A stretch of DNA of 64,000 bases from Rugamonas rubra (GTDB lineage Bacteria; Pseudomonadota; Gammaproteobacteria; Burkholderiales; Burkholderiaceae_D): assembly GCF_900114705.1 (NCBI RefSeq), contig NZ_FOTW01000004.1, positions 248,001 through 312,000 of the forward strand, given 5' to 3'. Both the position numbers and the translations under genes were made by a program. The notes under the pieces were generated by a model. It worked only from the letters and a program-made list of their open reading frames with translations, searched no databases and was not told the origin of the DNA. The first letter of the stretch is position 1; every line of letters begins with the position of its first letter. Below, piece after piece: positions 53,565 to 63,600 of the stretch.

Positions 53565-53866
53565 AGCCAGCTTGGTGCTCAGCGCTGCCGGGCGGAGTCC
53601 GCCTGGCGGTGCAAATTCAGGCCAACGCCAAGAAGACCGAGGTGATCGGCGTGTTGGAAGACGCGCTGAAGATCAAGCTGCACGCGCAGCCGATCGAAGG
53701 CAAGGCCAACGAGGCGTTGATCCGCTTCCTGGCCGATGCCCTGTCCGTGCCGAAGAGCGCGATCGCGCTGACGCACGGACAAACGAACAAACGCAAGCTG
53801 CTGGAGCTGTCCAGCAGCAAACTGACGCCGGAGAGCGTGGCGAAACTGCTGCTGGGCGAGCCATAA
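53561..53866 (+). CDS. DUF167 (YggU) family protein
   Basis: 101 residues, small and cytosolic. The motif LAVQIQANAKKTEVIGVLEDALKIKLHAQPIEGKANEALIRFLAD is the DUF167 signature. Its function is not established. The ATG overlap with the yggT-like gene reproduces the yggT-yggU pair seen in many proteobacteria. Confidence 0.93.
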   Translation: MKPAWCSALPGGVRLAVQIQANAKKTEVIGVLEDALKIKLHAQPIEGKANEALIRFLADALSVPKSAIALTHGQTNKRKLLELSSSKLTPESVAKLLLGEP

Positions 53867-53908
53867 GCGAGCCGGCAGCGTCCATTTTGTTGATAACCTG
53901 GAGGTGGC

Positions 53909-54055
53909 ATGATGAAACGATCGATCCTATTTTGTGGCGTGGCCTTGTTGGTGCTGAGCGGCTGCGCCAGCCAGCCGACTTACGAGTGGGGCAAGTACGA
54001 GCAGTCGCTGTTCGGCCCGGACGCGGCGCCCGCCGCGCCGGCGCCGGCGCGCTAA
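53909..54055 (+). CDS. Tiny lipoprotein, possible truncated DUF4810 type
   Basis: 48 residues: signal peptide MMKRSILFCGVALLVLSGC with the lipobox LSGC, then the segment YEWGKYEQSLFG. The latter resembles the start of DUF4810 lipoproteins, which are usually over 100 residues long, so this may be a shortened member or a remnant. GGAGGTGG lies before the ATG, and a strong terminator follows, which supports expression. Confidence 0.6.
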   Translation: MMKRSILFCGVALLVLSGCASQPTYEWGKYEQSLFGPDAAPAAPAPAR

Positions 54056-54094
54056 GGCCCGCCGCCACCGCGTCCGCCTTCGCGGCGCAACGCG

Positions 54095-54131
54095 AAAGCC
54101 CCGACCGCATCGCTGCGGCCGGGGCTTTTTT
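54095..54131 (+). terminator. Terminator after the small lipoprotein gene
   Basis: AAAGCCCCG...CCGGGGCTTT with the inner CCGCA/TGCGG pair, followed by T. Confidence 0.85.
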
Positions 54132-54172
54132 ACTTGCGGGACTCGGCGGCGCCAGGCAAACCCGGGTAGGGC

Positions 54173-54215
54173 GGGGTCAGACTCCCCGCCTTGGCGCCGT
54201 ACGGGGTCTGACCCC
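54173..54215. repeat. GGGGTCAGAC palindromic repeat, copy 4 (43 bp)
   Basis: It has the same 43-base layout as the copy at 40871, with the loop cttggcgccgta. It lies between the convergent lipoprotein and sugar kinase genes. Confidence 0.75.
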
Positions 54216-54260
54216 ATTGACGTCCCGGGGTGCTGCTGGCGTCCACGGCGACGCGCGCTG

Positions 54261-55199
54261 TTAGTAGCGGTAGCCGAAGGCCGCCTCGAAGCGGTCGGCG
54301 ATCTGCGCCGTGCTCAGCTTGTGGTTCTGGCCGCCCTTGTGGGCGATCTTGATCGAGCCCAGCAGGCTGGCCAGGCGGCCGGTGGTTTCCCAGCTCCAGT
54401 CGTTGGTGATGCCGAACAGCAGGCCGGCGCGGTAGGCGTCGCCGCAGCCGGTCGGGTCCAGCTCGGCTTCGGCCTTGACGGCCGGGATCTCGATGCGCTG
54501 GCCCTTGGTGTAGATCTCCGAACCGTTCTCGCCGCGCGTGACGATCAGCGCCTCGAGGCGCTCGGCGATCTGCGGCAGGGTCAGGCCGGTGCGGTCCATC
54601 AGCAGCTCGATCTCGTAGTCGTTGGCGGTGAGGTAGGTGGCCTTGTTGATGAAGTCGATCAACTGCTCGCCGCTGAACATCGGCAGCTGCTGGCCCGGAT
54701 CGAACATGAAGGGGATGTTCAGCTCGGCCAGGTCGGCGGCGTGCTGGAGCATGCCCAGGTGGCCGTCCGGCGAGATGATGGCGACGCGCGCGGCGCCGGC
54801 CTTGGCGATCGGGTTCTCGTGGGCGAACGACATGGCGCCCGGGTGGAAGGCGTTGATCTGGTTGTTGTCGGCGTCGGCGGTGACGAAGCACTGCGCGGTG
54901 TAGCTGTCGTCCTTGAGCAGGATGTTGGCGGTCGCGATGTTGAGCTTGTTCAGGCGCTCCAGGTAGGGGCCGCCGTCGAGGCCGATCACGCCGACGATGC
55001 GCGGCTCGCCGCCCAGCAGCGCCAGGTTGTAGGCGATGTTGCCGGCGCAGCCGCCGTATTCGGTGCGCATGGTCGGCACCAGGAAGGAGACGTTGACCTT
55101 GTGCAGCTGATCGGCCAGCAGGGTGTCACCGAAGCGGCCGGGGAATTGCATGATGGTGTCGATGGCGAGCGATCCGCAGATCAGGGAGGTCTTGTTCAT
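54261..55199 (-). CDS. PfkB-family carbohydrate/adenosine kinase
   Basis: 312 residues of the ribokinase fold. The N-terminal part has EYGGCAGNIAYNLALLGG (substrate side). The C-terminal part has DPTGCGDAYRAGLL with the catalytic Asp of the DTxGAGD-type anion hole. Adenosine kinase-like members phosphorylate nucleosides or sugars; the substrate here is unknown. It is the last gene of the minus-strand block that starts at aroQ. Confidence 0.9.
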   Translation of the reverse strand: MNKTSLICGSLAIDTIMQFPGRFGDTLLADQLHKVNVSFLVPTMRTEYGGCAGNIAYNLALLGGEPRIVGVIGLDGGPYLERLNKLNIATANILLKDDSYTAQCFVTADADNNQINAFHPGAMSFAHENPIAKAGAARVAIISPDGHLGMLQHAADLAELNIPFMFDPGQQLPMFSGEQLIDFINKATYLTANDYEIELLMDRTGLTLPQIAERLEALIVTRGENGSEIYTKGQRIEIPAVKAEAELDPTGCGDAYRAGLLFGITNDWSWETTGRLASLLGSIKIAHKGGQNHKLSTAQIADRFEAAFGYRY

Positions 55200-55208
55200 G
55201 ATAGTTTT

Positions 55209-56807
55209 TTAGGGGTAGAAGACGGCGATATGATAGCCGGACGCCTTGACGTGGGCTAATTCGAAGTACAGTTTGACAGATTGTTCGCTACGCGGCGAGA
55301 AGCCTTTGTCGACTTCGGCCTGGCTGGCCAGATATTCGCGCGGCGTGAAGACGCGGCGCAACACCGGCTTGTCGTTGGCGTCGTTCAGGGTCAGCTCGAT
55401 GTGCGGCCAGCTTTGGCCGACCCGGCCCTGGTTGCGCAGCTGGGTGGCGAAGGAGAAGGTGGTCTCGCTCACCGTCAGCAGCTCGCCCGGCTCGATGCTC
55501 AGCTCGTCGATCTGCGACGGCAGCTCGACCTTGCAGCCGGCCCGCGCGCAGATCGCCAGCAGCGCCGGCTTGAGCGCCGGCAGGTACGCGGCCAGCGGGT
55601 TGCGGAAGGTGGCCACCGTCTGCGCCGCCAGCGCCGCCAGCAGCAGCACGGAGCCGAGCGCCATGACGATGCGCGCGGCCTTGCCGACGCGCTGGTTCCT
55701 GCGGTCGCGTTTGACGAAGCCGGGTTCCTCGTCGCCGGCGTCGGCCGGCTCGTCGCCCGCCGCTGCCGGTGTGGCGGGCGGCTGGTGTGCGACGGCGTCG
55801 TCGGCCGGCTCGACGGCCGGCTCGCCCAGCACGGGCTCCTGGCGCGCCGATGGCGCGGCGGCCGGCTCGGCTTGCAGCGCGAGCGGGTCCGCCGCCGCCG
55901 TCGACCATGGCTCCACCTCGGGCCAGGGCGCGGACTCGCGTTCGGGCAATGGTTCGTGTTCGAGTTCGGTTTCCTCCGGCTCGGGCCAAGACGTGGCGTC
56001 GCGCGCGGGAGAGGACTCGGACTCGGTGTTCGGCCCGGCCCTGGACGCGACCTCGTGCTCGGGCGAAGGCGCGCGCTCCGGCGCGGGCGCGGATGGTGGC
56101 TCGGCCCATGGCGCGGACGCGCGTTCAGGCAGGGGCGCGCGCTGGGGTGCGGAGTCGGCCGGCGGTGATGGTTCGGCCTCGGCCAAGGGCGCTGCCGCCT
56201 TGCGCCAGACGGCGGCCTTCGCCGGCGCTGCGACTTCGGCAGGCGCCGCCGGCGCTTCCGCCTCGATTTCCAGGTCCAGCTCTAGCGCCTGCTCGAACGC
56301 GGTTGGCGCCGGCGCCGGCGCCAGGTCGGCCACCGTCATCGGCGCGCGCGGCGGCGCATCCGGTACGATATCCGGCGCCTGGACGGCCTCGGCGTCGATT
56401 TCCCGCAGCGGGGTGGTCGGCGCGTCGTCGGCGCCGTCGTGGCCGCCCAGATCGAGCGCATACGGCTGTTCGGTCGGCGGCGGCAGCACCTCGGCGGCGC
56501 GGGTGTCGAGCGCGGCCATGGCGGCGTCGAACGGCGCCGGGGCGTAGCTGGTCGGCGCGGCCGTCAAAGCGGATGCGGCAGAAGGTACTGGAGCGGGGGC
56601 GGGACTGGCAGCCGAGGCTGGGCTTGGCGTGGGGGAGGGCGGCGGCGTTTCCGCCGCGCCCCTGGCGGGCGGCTCGATCAGCGCCGCGTTGCCGTCAAAG
56701 ACTTGGTTGCAGGCGCCGCAGCGCACTATGCCCCCACGTAATTTCAACTGGTCGAGGGCGACCCGAAATATCGTGTTGCAGTGGGGGCATTTGGTGGCGA
56801 GCGCCAT
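55209..56807 (-). CDS. Zinc-ribbon / DUF3426 membrane protein
   Basis: 532 residues. The N-terminus is an MJ0042-type zinc ribbon (CPHCNTIF...VRCGACNQVF). A long Pro/Ala/Glu-rich linker of about 330 residues follows, then one membrane helix (IVMALGSVLLLAALAAQTV) and a C-terminal DUF3426 domain (VELPSQIDELSIEPGELL). The linker is longer than in most relatives. It lies directly after prmA, as in other Burkholderiales. Confidence 0.88.
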   Translation of the reverse strand: MALATKCPHCNTIFRVALDQLKLRGGIVRCGACNQVFDGNAALIEPPARGAAETPPPSPTPSPASAASPAPAPVPSAASALTAAPTSYAPAPFDAAMAALDTRAAEVLPPPTEQPYALDLGGHDGADDAPTTPLREIDAEAVQAPDIVPDAPPRAPMTVADLAPAPAPTAFEQALELDLEIEAEAPAAPAEVAAPAKAAVWRKAAAPLAEAEPSPPADSAPQRAPLPERASAPWAEPPSAPAPERAPSPEHEVASRAGPNTESESSPARDATSWPEPEETELEHEPLPERESAPWPEVEPWSTAAADPLALQAEPAAAPSARQEPVLGEPAVEPADDAVAHQPPATPAAAGDEPADAGDEEPGFVKRDRRNQRVGKAARIVMALGSVLLLAALAAQTVATFRNPLAAYLPALKPALLAICARAGCKVELPSQIDELSIEPGELLTVSETTFSFATQLRNQGRVGQSWPHIELTLNDANDKPVLRRVFTPREYLASQAEVDKGFSPRSEQSVKLYFELAHVKASGYHIAVFYP

Positions 56808-56815
56808 CGCGGTGG

Positions 56816-57753
56816 TTACGCGCCTTCGCGTGCTGGCGGCACCACATCGCTGCCGAGGCGGCCATGCAGGGCGACCCAGCCTTCGAGCTCGGCCCACACG
56901 CCCAGCTTGATGAACGGCGCGTAGGCGGCGGCCACTTCCTCGGCCTGGCGTGCCAGCACGCCCGACAGGATCAGCGCGCCGCCGGGGGCGACGCGGCCGG
57001 ACAACATCGGCGCCATCACCTTAAGCGGGCTCGACAGGATGTTGGCGACGACGATGTCGAACTTCTGCTCGGCGTGCTTGGTGGTGGCGAAGGTGTCCGG
57101 CAGGTAGTAGTCGACGGCGCACTTGTTGCGTTCGGCGTTGTCATGCGCCGACTCGATCGCCTGCGGATCGATGTCGACGCCGACCACCTCGGCCGCGCCG
57201 AGCTTCTTGGCCACCATCGCCAGGATGCCGGAGCCGCAGCCGTAGTCGAGCACCGTCTTGGCCGGCGCCGGATGGGCTTCCAGCCACTCCATGCACAGGC
57301 GGGTGGTCGGATGGCTGCCGGTGCCGAAGGCCAGGCCGGGGTCGAGCTCGAGGATCAGCGCGGACGGGTCCGGCGCCTCGTGCCAGCTCGGCACCACCCA
57401 GATGTTCTTGCCGATGTGGATGGGGGCGAACTGCGACTGGGTCAAACGCACCCAGTCCTGCTCCTCGACCTTGCGCAGGGTGTACTTGGGCAGCACCGCC
57501 AGCTTGATCCGGGCGGCGGCGGCGGCGACGATGGCGGCCTGGTCGGCCGCCTCGTCGGTCAACGCGACGACGCGGCTGTGTTCCCAGGCCGCTTCCTTCG
57601 GTTCCATGCCCGGCTCGCCGAACAGCGGTTGCTCGGCGTCGGTGCCCTCGTCGGCGTCCTCGACGGAAACCGACAGGGCGCCGGTTTCCATCAGCGCGTC
57701 GGACAATGCCTCGGCGTGTTCGCGGGCAATTTCAATAACGATTTCGGTCCAGC

Positions 57754-57757
<4 letters not shown>
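56816..57757 (-). CDS. prmA: Ribosomal protein L11 methyltransferase
   Basis: 313 residues. The N-terminal substrate-binding domain starts [26 protein letters not shown]. The methyltransferase domain has [37 protein letters not shown] and [12 protein letters not shown]. PrmA trimethylates L11. Its ATG overlaps the accC stop (ATGA), so the two genes are translated together. Confidence 0.95.
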
Positions 57758-59151
<1,394 letters not shown>

Positions 59152-59267
59152 GATAGGTTCGCGTATGTCTGTGAGCGCCGGCAAGCCGGCAAAACATCTG
59201 GAGGGAGAATGCGGTACGAAGTCCGGGACACCGGCCGGCGGGAGCCTGGCCGGTGCGCGCGGCGGAC

Positions 59268-59732
59268 TTAGCCTATCACAAACAGGGGTTGACCGAATTC
59301 GACGGGTTGGCCGTTTTCGACCAGAATCTGGGTCACGACGCCGGCTTTGTCGGAGTCGATTTCATTCAACAGCTTCATCGCTTCGATGATGCACAGGGTG
59401 TCGCCTTCCTTGACGGTGCTGCCGATTTCCACGAAGGCCGGCGAGCCGGGGGCCGACGAGCGGTAGAAGGTGCCGACCATCGGCGATTTGACCACGTAGC
59501 CGGTCGGTTCGACCACGGCGGCGACGACGGCGGCGGCCGGTGCGGCGGCCATCGGCGCGCCCTGCTGGTAATGCTGCTGCATGCCCTGCGGCTGCATCAT
59601 CACAACTTGGTTTTGCGGCATGGCGGAGGACTTGACGATGCGTACCTTGCTTTCGCCCTCGGTCACTTCGAGTTCGGCGATGTCCGATTCGGCGACCAAG
59701 TCAATCAAGGTCTTGAGCTTGCGTAGATCCAT
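59268..59732 (-). CDS. accB: Acetyl-CoA carboxylase, biotin carboxyl carrier protein
   Basis: 154 residues: an N-terminal helical part ([26 protein letters not shown]), a Pro/Ala/Gln linker and a C-terminal biotinyl domain with the biotinylated Lys in EAMKL. It delivers carboxybiotin to the transferase subunits. It is part of the aroQ-accB-accC-prmA block. Confidence 0.97.
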   Translation of the reverse strand: MDLRKLKTLIDLVAESDIAELEVTEGESKVRIVKSSAMPQNQVVMMQPQGMQQHYQQGAPMAAAPAAAVVAAVVEPTGYVVKSPMVGTFYRSSAPGSPAFVEIGSTVKEGDTLCIIEAMKLLNEIDSDKAGVVTQILVENGQPVEFGQPLFVIG

Positions 59733-59823
59733 CTGAAACCCCTTGGAATTATCTTGTTTTGTGAGTGAGTGCGGTGCCGCCTTATGGGCGTCGCCGCGCT
59801 AGAATGCGCGCAGATCGCGTAGA

Positions 59824-60261
59824 TTAACGGTTTTTAAGCGCAAAGTCGATGGCAAAGCGATATCCCTCGATACCCAGGCCGCAGATCGTCCCTTGCGCGA
59901 TCGCGCTGAGAAAAGAATGGTGGCGAAACGCCTCGCGCGAATAAATATTCGAAATATGCACCTCGACAAACGGGATGGCGACACCGGCCAAGGCATCGCG
60001 TAGGGCCACGCTGGTGTGGGTGAGCCCGCCCGGATTGATGACGATGGCGTCGACGCCCTCCGCCTTGGCGGTGTGGATGCGGTCGATCAAGGCGCCTTCG
60101 TGGTTGCTCTGAAAACAAGACAACTGCGCCCCGGCCGCCGTGGCTTGGGCCTGGGCAGCGTGTTCAACATCGGCCAAAGTGCTTGCGCCGTACACCTCGG
60201 GCTCGCGCGTCCCCAGCAAATTCAGGTTGGGGCCGTTGAGCAGTAGGAGGTTTTTTGCCAT
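59824..60261 (-). CDS. aroQ: Type II 3-dehydroquinate dehydratase
   Basis: 145 residues starting [22 protein letters not shown], with the catalytic loop Arg and Tyr, then [16 protein letters not shown] and [18 protein letters not shown]. It dehydrates 3-dehydroquinate in the shikimate pathway. The ATG at 60261 follows AGGAGG-like purines after a T-run on the opposite strand, and matches the family start. Confidence 0.96.
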   Translation of the reverse strand: MAKNLLLLNGPNLNLLGTREPEVYGASTLADVEHAAQAQATAAGAQLSCFQSNHEGALIDRIHTAKAEGVDAIVINPGGLTHTSVALRDALAGVAIPFVEVHISNIYSREAFRHHSFLSAIAQGTICGLGIEGYRFAIDFALKNR

Positions 60262-60346
60262 GTAGTCGAGACCGTTTTCCGCGAAAGTTCCGCATTTTGC
60301 CGCCAACCGCCGGCCTTGGCAAGACAAAAATATCTTGCAAAACTAT

Positions 60347-60895
60347 TTACAGTGTTGCCAAGTCCGCACGCAGCTGGTCAAACTTCAGGCGCCCTAGATA
60401 AGTCTTCTTGACTTGTCCATCGGCGCCGATCAATACCGTGTATGGCAATCCGCCGGCGCTGTTGCCGAATTGGCGGGACAGGTCGGTGCCGCCCATGCCG
60501 GCCACGTAGACGGGGTAGGCGATCTTGAATTTGCCGGCGAATTCGGCGATGTTCGCCGGAGAATCGATGCCGATGCCGATGATTTGCACGTTCTTGCCGA
60601 CCCCTTCGGCCTGCAGCGCGGACAGTTCCGGCATTTCCTGCACGCAGGGGCCGCACCACGGCGCCCAGAAGTTGACCAGCAGGGCCTTGCCCTTGAACTG
60701 GGCCAGCGCCTGGGTGGTGCCGGCGGCGTCGGGCAGCGACTGCTTATATAGTGCGTCGACCGGACCGGTGACGCCGGGCGCGACGGTGGTGGTGAGCGGC
60801 CCCGCCGCCTCCTTGCGGTGGGTGCCCACATAGGCGCCCATGGCGCCGAACATCAGGGCGATGACGGTGTAGGCAATCAGGTTCTTTTTGGTCAT
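60347..60895 (-). CDS. TlpA-like thioredoxin-fold protein, membrane-anchored
   Basis: 182 residues: an N-terminal membrane anchor (LIAYTVIALMFGAMGAYVG) and a periplasmic thioredoxin domain with the active site NFWAPWCGPC. TlpA/ResA proteins reduce disulfides, for example in apocytochromes c. Its start overlaps the preceding gene by four bases. Confidence 0.92.
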   Translation of the reverse strand: MTKKNLIAYTVIALMFGAMGAYVGTHRKEAAGPLTTTVAPGVTGPVDALYKQSLPDAAGTTQALAQFKGKALLVNFWAPWCGPCVQEMPELSALQAEGVGKNVQIIGIGIDSPANIAEFAGKFKIAYPVYVAGMGGTDLSRQFGNSAGGLPYTVLIGADGQVKKTYLGRLKFDQLRADLATL

Positions 60896-61569
60896 GATGG
60901 CAGGTCGGTGGTGGAATATTCGGTGTCGCCGGCGCCGTCGCCCGGGCTGCTATTAACTAGCAGGGCGCGCAGGCCGGCGATGTCGGTGCGGATGGTCTTG
61001 CCGTCGGCGCGCGCCTTGAGGGCGCCGCGCAGGTCGTCGAGTTCGTACAGGGCGGCGTGCACGCCCTCCTTGTGCCACAGGAAGCTGACCGTCTCGACCG
61101 GGTCGTGGCGGGCGCCCTTGAAGTGGGGCGTCTCGCTGATGTCGATGTTGACGTTGCGGTTGAGCAGGAAGATCTCGACCTCCTTGGCGCTGTCGGCGAA
61201 CAACTGCAGGTGGATGTCGTCGTGCGGCCCGGCGGTGCCGTTGAGCACGGCGCCGGTCAGGAAGGGGTTGAACTGGGCCAGCGATTCCATCACCTGCAGC
61301 GCCATGGTGCGCAGGCGGAACAGGCGGGCCGGCTGGCTGTCGGCCTTGAACAGGGCGTGGTAGAGGCGCAGCTCGACCTCGATCTGGGCGTTGTCGGGCA
61401 GCACGTTGGCGGGCGCCTGGGCCTCGCCGAGGATCTGCCGCGCCGCCTTGCGTTTGGCGCTGCCGTAGTCGGCGCCGTCCTGGGCGATCAGGCGCGCGGC
61501 GGCGGCGGCGATCTCGGCGCGCAACAGCTGGGCATCATCGGGTGGCTTGGGCATCATGGACGAGATCAT
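60892..61569 (-). CDS. Conserved protein, possible nucleotidyltransferase-like fold
   Basis: 225 residues. A helical N-terminal half contains IEVELRLYHALFKADSQPARLFRLRTMALQVME. The second half has a block GAVLNGTAGPHDDIHLQLFADSAKEVEIFLLN, which resembles the G-S-x10-D-x-D core of minimal nucleotidyltransferases, but the assignment is tentative. Starts at 61569, 61557 and 61554 are all possible. It stands upstream of the TlpA gene and divergent from mpl. Confidence 0.8.
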   Translation of the reverse strand: MISSMMPKPPDDAQLLRAEIAAAAARLIAQDGADYGSAKRKAARQILGEAQAPANVLPDNAQIEVELRLYHALFKADSQPARLFRLRTMALQVMESLAQFNPFLTGAVLNGTAGPHDDIHLQLFADSAKEVEIFLLNRNVNIDISETPHFKGARHDPVETVSFLWHKEGVHAALYELDDLRGALKARADGKTIRTDIAGLRALLVNSSPGDGAGDTEYSTTDLPS

Positions 61570-61642
61570 ACTCTCAACCGGTAAAAGTCACTGCGTCAGG
61601 TAAAATCCCATACTTGACCATTCGCCTAACGCAACTCACAAC

Positions 61643-63025
61643 ATGCATATTCATATACTCGGCATCTGCGGCACCTTCATGGGCGGCCTTGCCGTACTGG
61701 CGAAAGAGGCCGGCCACCGTGTCACCGGCTGCGACGCCAACGTTTATCCGCCGATGAGCACCCAGCTGGAAGCCCAGGGCATCGAATTGATCCAGGGCTT
61801 CGGTCCCGAGCAGATCGAACTCAATCCCGACCTTTATGTGATTGGCAATGTTGTCTCGCGCGGCAATCCGCTGGTCGAGGCCATCCTCAACCGCAGCCTG
61901 CCCTATGTGTCCGGGCCGCAGTGGATGGGCGAACATATATTACGCGACAAATGGGTGCTGGCCGTCGCCGGCACCCACGGCAAGACCACCACCTCGGCCA
62001 TGCTGGCCTGGATCCTGGAGGACGCCGGCTACGCGCCGGGCTTCCTGATCGGCGGCGTGCCGATGAACTTCGGCATTTCGGCGCGCCTGTCCGGCCACGC
62101 CGACGGCAAGAGCGCCGAGACGGCCTTCTTCGTCATCGAGGCCGACGAGTACGACACCGCCTTCTTCGACAAGCGCAGCAAGTTCGTCCACTACCACGCC
62201 AAGACGGCGGTGCTGAACAACCTGGAATACGACCACGCCGACATCTTCCCCGACCTGGCCGCCATCGAGACCCAGTTCCACCACCTGGTGCGCACCGTGC
62301 CCGGCATCGGCCGGCTGGTGGTCAACGCCGACGAGGAATCGCTGCGGCGCGTCGTCGCGCGCGGCTGCTGGAGCGAGCACGAGGGCTTCGGCCACGGCGC
62401 CGGCGCCGACTGGACCCTCAACGAGCACGCCGACGGCAGCTTCGACGTGGTGTTCCGCGGCGAGACGGCGGGCCGCGTCGAGTGGCAGTTGACCGGCAAG
62501 CACAACCGCGCCAACGCGCTGGCCGCCATCGCGGCGGCGCGCCACGTCGGCGTGCCGATCGCCCAGGCGGCGCAGTCGCTGGCCCGCTTCGAGAACGTCA
62601 AGCGGCGCATGGAGGTGCGCGGCGTGGTCAAGGACGTCACCGTGTTCGACGACTTCGCCCACCATCCGACCGCCATCGCCACCACCGTCGGCGGCCTGCG
62701 CCAGAAGGTCGGCGCGGCGACGCGCATCCTGGCCGTGCTCGAGCCGCGCTCGAACACCATGAAGCTGGGCGCCATGAAGGACGCGCTGCCGGGCAGCCTG
62801 GCCGAGGCCGACCTGGTGTTCGGCTTCGGCAGCCGCGAGGCGCTGGGCTGGAGCCTGGCCGACGCGCTGGCGCCGCTGGGCGCCAAGGCCTCGGCCTACG
62901 AGCAGATCGACGCGCTGGTGGCGGCCATCGCCGGCGCCGCCCGCCCGGGCGACCAGATCGTGGTGATGAGCAACGGCGGCTTCGGCGGCGTGCACCAGAA
63001 GATCCTCGAGGCGCTGGCGCGATGA
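61643..63025 (+). CDS. mpl: Murein peptide ligase Mpl
   Basis: 460 residues of the Mur ligase family: N-terminal HIHILGICGTFMGGLAVLAKE, ATP loop GTHGKTTTS, FFVIEADEYDTAFFDKRSKF, HHPTAIATTVGGLR. Mpl joins the recycled tripeptide L-Ala-gamma-D-Glu-meso-DAP to UDP-MurNAc, closing the recycling route that AmpD (45373-46086) feeds. Its stop overlaps the esterase start (ATGA). Confidence 0.95.
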   Translation: MHIHILGICGTFMGGLAVLAKEAGHRVTGCDANVYPPMSTQLEAQGIELIQGFGPEQIELNPDLYVIGNVVSRGNPLVEAILNRSLPYVSGPQWMGEHILRDKWVLAVAGTHGKTTTSAMLAWILEDAGYAPGFLIGGVPMNFGISARLSGHADGKSAETAFFVIEADEYDTAFFDKRSKFVHYHAKTAVLNNLEYDHADIFPDLAAIETQFHHLVRTVPGIGRLVVNADEESLRRVVARGCWSEHEGFGHGAGADWTLNEHADGSFDVVFRGETAGRVEWQLTGKHNRANALAAIAAARHVGVPIAQAAQSLARFENVKRRMEVRGVVKDVTVFDDFAHHPTAIATTVGGLRQKVGAATRILAVLEPRSNTMKLGAMKDALPGSLAEADLVFGFGSREALGWSLADALAPLGAKASAYEQIDALVAAIAGAARPGDQIVVMSNGGFGGVHQKILEALAR

Positions 63026-63600
63026 TCCTGTACCTGCACGGTTTCCGTTCCTCGCCCAGCTCGATGAAGGCGCGTCTGGTCGGCGAGCGCATGGCCGAGC
63101 TGGGCCTGGCCGCCGACTTCGTCTGCCCGCAACTGCCGGCCTCGCCGGCGGCGGCGATGGCGCTGGCGCTCAACCTAATAGATGGCGTGCCGGCCGAGCG
63201 GCTGTGCGTGGTCGGCTCCTCGCTGGGCGGCTACTACGCCACCTGGCTGGCCGAGCGCGTCGGCTGCCGCGCCGTGGTGCTGAACCCGGCGGTGACGCCG
63301 CTGCGCAACCTGGACCAGCATGTCGGCGTCACCACCCAGTTCCACTCGGACGAACCGTTCGAGTTCAAACAGGAATATATCGCCGAGCTGGACGCGCTGG
63401 CGGTGGCAAAAATCAGCCGGCCCGAGCGCTATTTCCTGATCGCCGCCAGCGGCGACGAAGTGCTGGACTATCGCGACATGCTGGCGCACTATGCGGGCGC
63501 GCGCCAGCACGTGATCGAAGGCAGCGACCACGCCATCGGCGAGTTCGCCGAGCACGTCGCGCCGGTGCTGGCCTTCTGCGGCGTCGGGGCGGGGCGGTGA
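63022..63600 (+). CDS. YqiA/UPF0227-family esterase
   Basis: 192 residues starting MILYLHGFRSSPSSMKA. The nucleophile elbow is GSSLGGYYA, and the late Asp and His lie in SGDEVLDY and GSDHAIGEF. YqiA relatives hydrolyse short esters or CoA thioesters. It is translationally coupled to mpl upstream and to ubiC downstream. Confidence 0.92.
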   Translation: MILYLHGFRSSPSSMKARLVGERMAELGLAADFVCPQLPASPAAAMALALNLIDGVPAERLCVVGSSLGGYYATWLAERVGCRAVVLNPAVTPLRNLDQHVGVTTQFHSDEPFEFKQEYIAELDALAVAKISRPERYFLIAASGDEVLDYRDMLAHYAGARQHVIEGSDHAIGEFAEHVAPVLAFCGVGAGR

